Source: Heterocephalus glaber (taxonomy: Eukaryota; Chordata; Mammalia; Rodentia; Bathyergidae). From it: a DNA stretch of 64,000 nucleotides. Location: contig NW_004624804.1 of the NCBI RefSeq assembly GCF_000247695.1, positions 9,628,012-9,692,011 on the forward strand, written 5' to 3'. The notes under the pieces are model-generated. The model was not told the DNA's origin, did no database searches, and saw only the letters and a program-made list of their open reading frames with translations. Each line of letters begins with the position of its first letter. Within the stretch, counting starts at the first letter, position 1. Below, one piece after another: positions 62,214-64,000 of the stretch. Made by a program: the position numbers and the translations under genes.

Positions 62214-64000
62214 GTGAGTGAGAGCGGAGGGGGCGCCTGAGGCGCGAGGGAGCTGGAGGGGCGAGAGCACCCGCCTCCCCCGGGAGTCTGTGGGGCTCAG
62301 AAAGCAGACCAGGAGTGGCCGGGCTCAGAGTCCGGAAGCCGGAGCCTGGCAGGCCGAGCCTCCGGCCAGGTCCAGGGTGGCCGCGGCGAGCTGCCCGCGT
62401 GGCGTCCCCGGCGTCCTGCGGCAGGAGCACGGTGAAGCCGTGGGGCAGCTGGGCGCTCGTCGGCGTCCAAGGAGGGCCGCGGGGCGCGGGGCGCGCACGC
62501 GGTTTCATCTGCCGGGCTGCGAGAACTCGAGGCCCGGCCTGAGCCTCGCAGCTGACCAGACCGCAGCAGAACTGCGGAGGGGAAGTCATCCTTGGCCTTG
62601 CATCAGCATCTGCCCCTCGTAGCCCTCGAGGCGGGCACGGTCAGCCACGTGTTTTTTTTTTTCTGCCGATTTTTTACTGGTACTTTTGGAAAGTCAGAAG
62701 GCTTTGCCGAAAGTTTGGTGTTGGAACTGTTAAAGTTGTTTTGTTTTATTTTGATTTTAGAAACGGGGCGTGTCTCTAAAAAGGGCTGGGGATGTAGCTC
62801 AGTAAGGAGGTTCTGTGTTCAATCCACAGTACAAAAACAAACCAAAAACCCAAAAACGAAACAACAAAAAACTTTTAAGAGTTTAAAGTTTGCTCCAATG
62901 GAGAAAGTGCATACAGTCCTAGATGGAGAAAGGACACCAAGCAAAAAGATTTAGGCTGTTAGGAGCATGCTTTGGTTGAGAGGCAGTTGGTGTAGTGTGG
63001 GTCGGGACCTGAAGGCACATACTAGAATTATTGAGAAATTTAATTTGAAAAATTTCCAGGACATAACATAACATGACTTGGTAATTAGGCAGAAAGCTGA
63101 GCATGGTGGTGCACACCTGTATCCCAGCACTTGGGAAGCTGAGGCAGGAGGATTGCTATGAGTTCAAGGCCAGGCTGAACTACATGACTAGACCTTGTCT
63201 CAAAAACAAAACAAAAAAATTAAGCAGACAGGTCAAGAAAGGGACTGTTTTTGATAACAAAAATTGATACTAGTGGTATGATGTTTGTCCTCATCTAGAG
63301 GTGATTGGCTCTGAAATTGACAAAATGAGAGCAATGAGAGAGGGGGAAACAAACTAGAAAAAGGGAAGAGAATAGGAAAGGGGAGATGGTATGAAGAAAG
63401 AAGAAAAGCAGCAGGTACCTGAACTGCTGTCTCTGAAACTGATTGACAAATGGCTTATGACACCTGGGTACTGCATATAGTCACAGTGGTACCTCTACTC
63501 ATTCACTGACTCCTGCACACAACCAGTACCAAACATTGTTTTGGCTTTTGGAAACGGTAGTGACTAAGTCAACACTGACAAATTCTAACTTGTGCATGGA
63601 GTACCAAACAAATCATGAGTACTGGGACACATATTTGTGTCAAAATTCATCGAGTTCCAAATTTTAGGAGTTTCAAAGCCGTGGAGTACTAGGGCATGAC
63701 AGTAATTGGCAGTGGTGGCTCAGGGATGGGGGAGTGATTCACAGGTACAGCTGCCTCCCGAGAGATCGTTTTTGGTAGATCCTGTTCTTTCAAAGCTGTT
63801 CTTTTAGGGTTCTCAGGGTGACAATATTGGACACTCCTGACAGTAACTTCTTAGTTCTTTGGGAATGAGGAATTTATAATAGAATGATTAGGTTAAAAAA
63901 AATGATGTTAATTTTTTTTTATTAAATTCTTTTATTGGTACATTGTAGGTATACAACACAATTACATTTCTCATTGGGAATTGTACCTTTACATAATGCA
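62214..64000 (+). repeat. STARD9: STARD9 intron 1 (5' part)
   Basis: The CpG island continues to about 62640. After that come an ID relic, plus (about 62784-62850), a B1-like SINE, plus (63105-63225), and a minus-orientation L1 3' end starting at about 63912 and running out of the window. About 63230-63900 is unique sequence without a recognisable exon. Confidence 0.7.

Larger units (their letters stand above)
61650..62640. promoter_or_regulatory. STARD9: CpG island and STARD9 promoter region
   Basis: A sharp shift to high G+C and dense CpG, free of SINEs, spans the STARD9 start codon. Inverted CCAAT boxes (ATTGG) lie at 61722-61726 and 61954-61958, and GC-box-like GGGGCGGAG occurs near 61786. 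No TATA box is evident. Long open frames on both strands here are by-products of high G+C. Confidence 0.8.

Noticed and set aside
61659..62240. 193-codon frame with Trp-Arg-Ala repeats
   Set aside because: It is produced by the 18-bp promoter tandem repeat and high G+C; the true product here is the STARD9 start at 62167.
62086..62589. 167-codon minus-strand frame over the STARD9 CpG island
   Set aside because: Low-complexity Pro/Arg composition from GC-rich DNA, with no homology or splice support.

Overview
This window is nuclear DNA from a mammal, most likely a non-murid rodent. Spliced genes with GT/AG introns are set in dense, mostly A-tailed SINEs. The commonest SINE, about 80 copies, is an ID-like element whose body resembles tRNA-Ala(CGC). 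B1-like monomers and B1+ID dimers are also common. That mix fits a castorimorph or sciurid-like rodent such as a beaver, but the species is inferred from repeat style only.

Gene order is SNAP23 (+, last four coding exons, 630-13921) - LRRC57 (-, all five coding exons, 28079-21716, 239 aa) - HAUS2 (+, six coding exons, 28519-47031, 206 aa) - STARD9 (+, first coding exon only, 62167-62213). As I recall it, this is the conserved order on human chromosome 15q15. LRRC57 and HAUS2 are head to head across a 439-bp GC-rich interval, a likely shared bidirectional promoter. STARD9 starts in a second CpG island carrying an 18-bp tandem repeat. The genes are syntenic rather than functionally linked: SNAP23 is a Qbc-SNARE, LRRC57 a leucine-rich repeat protein, HAUS2 an augmin subunit, and STARD9 a kinesin with a START domain.

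The rest is introns and intergenic DNA. It holds L1 pieces (mostly 3' ends in minus orientation), MaLR-like LTRs with 5-bp target duplications, MIR and L2 relics, a broken Charlie-type hAT transposase, a 72-bp hAT-like mini-element, and a processed pseudogene resembling the C-terminal half of THRAP3/BCLAF1 that is cut by an LTR, an L1 and several SINEs.

I found no undescribed biological system. The observations most worth following are a second, diverged copy of part of the SNAP23 3' UTR, a probable frameshift shortening HAUS2, an inverted SINE pair in the SNAP23 3' UTR, and nested insertions whose target duplications can be read directly. A 100-base run of N (40865-40964) marks an assembly gap inside HAUS2.
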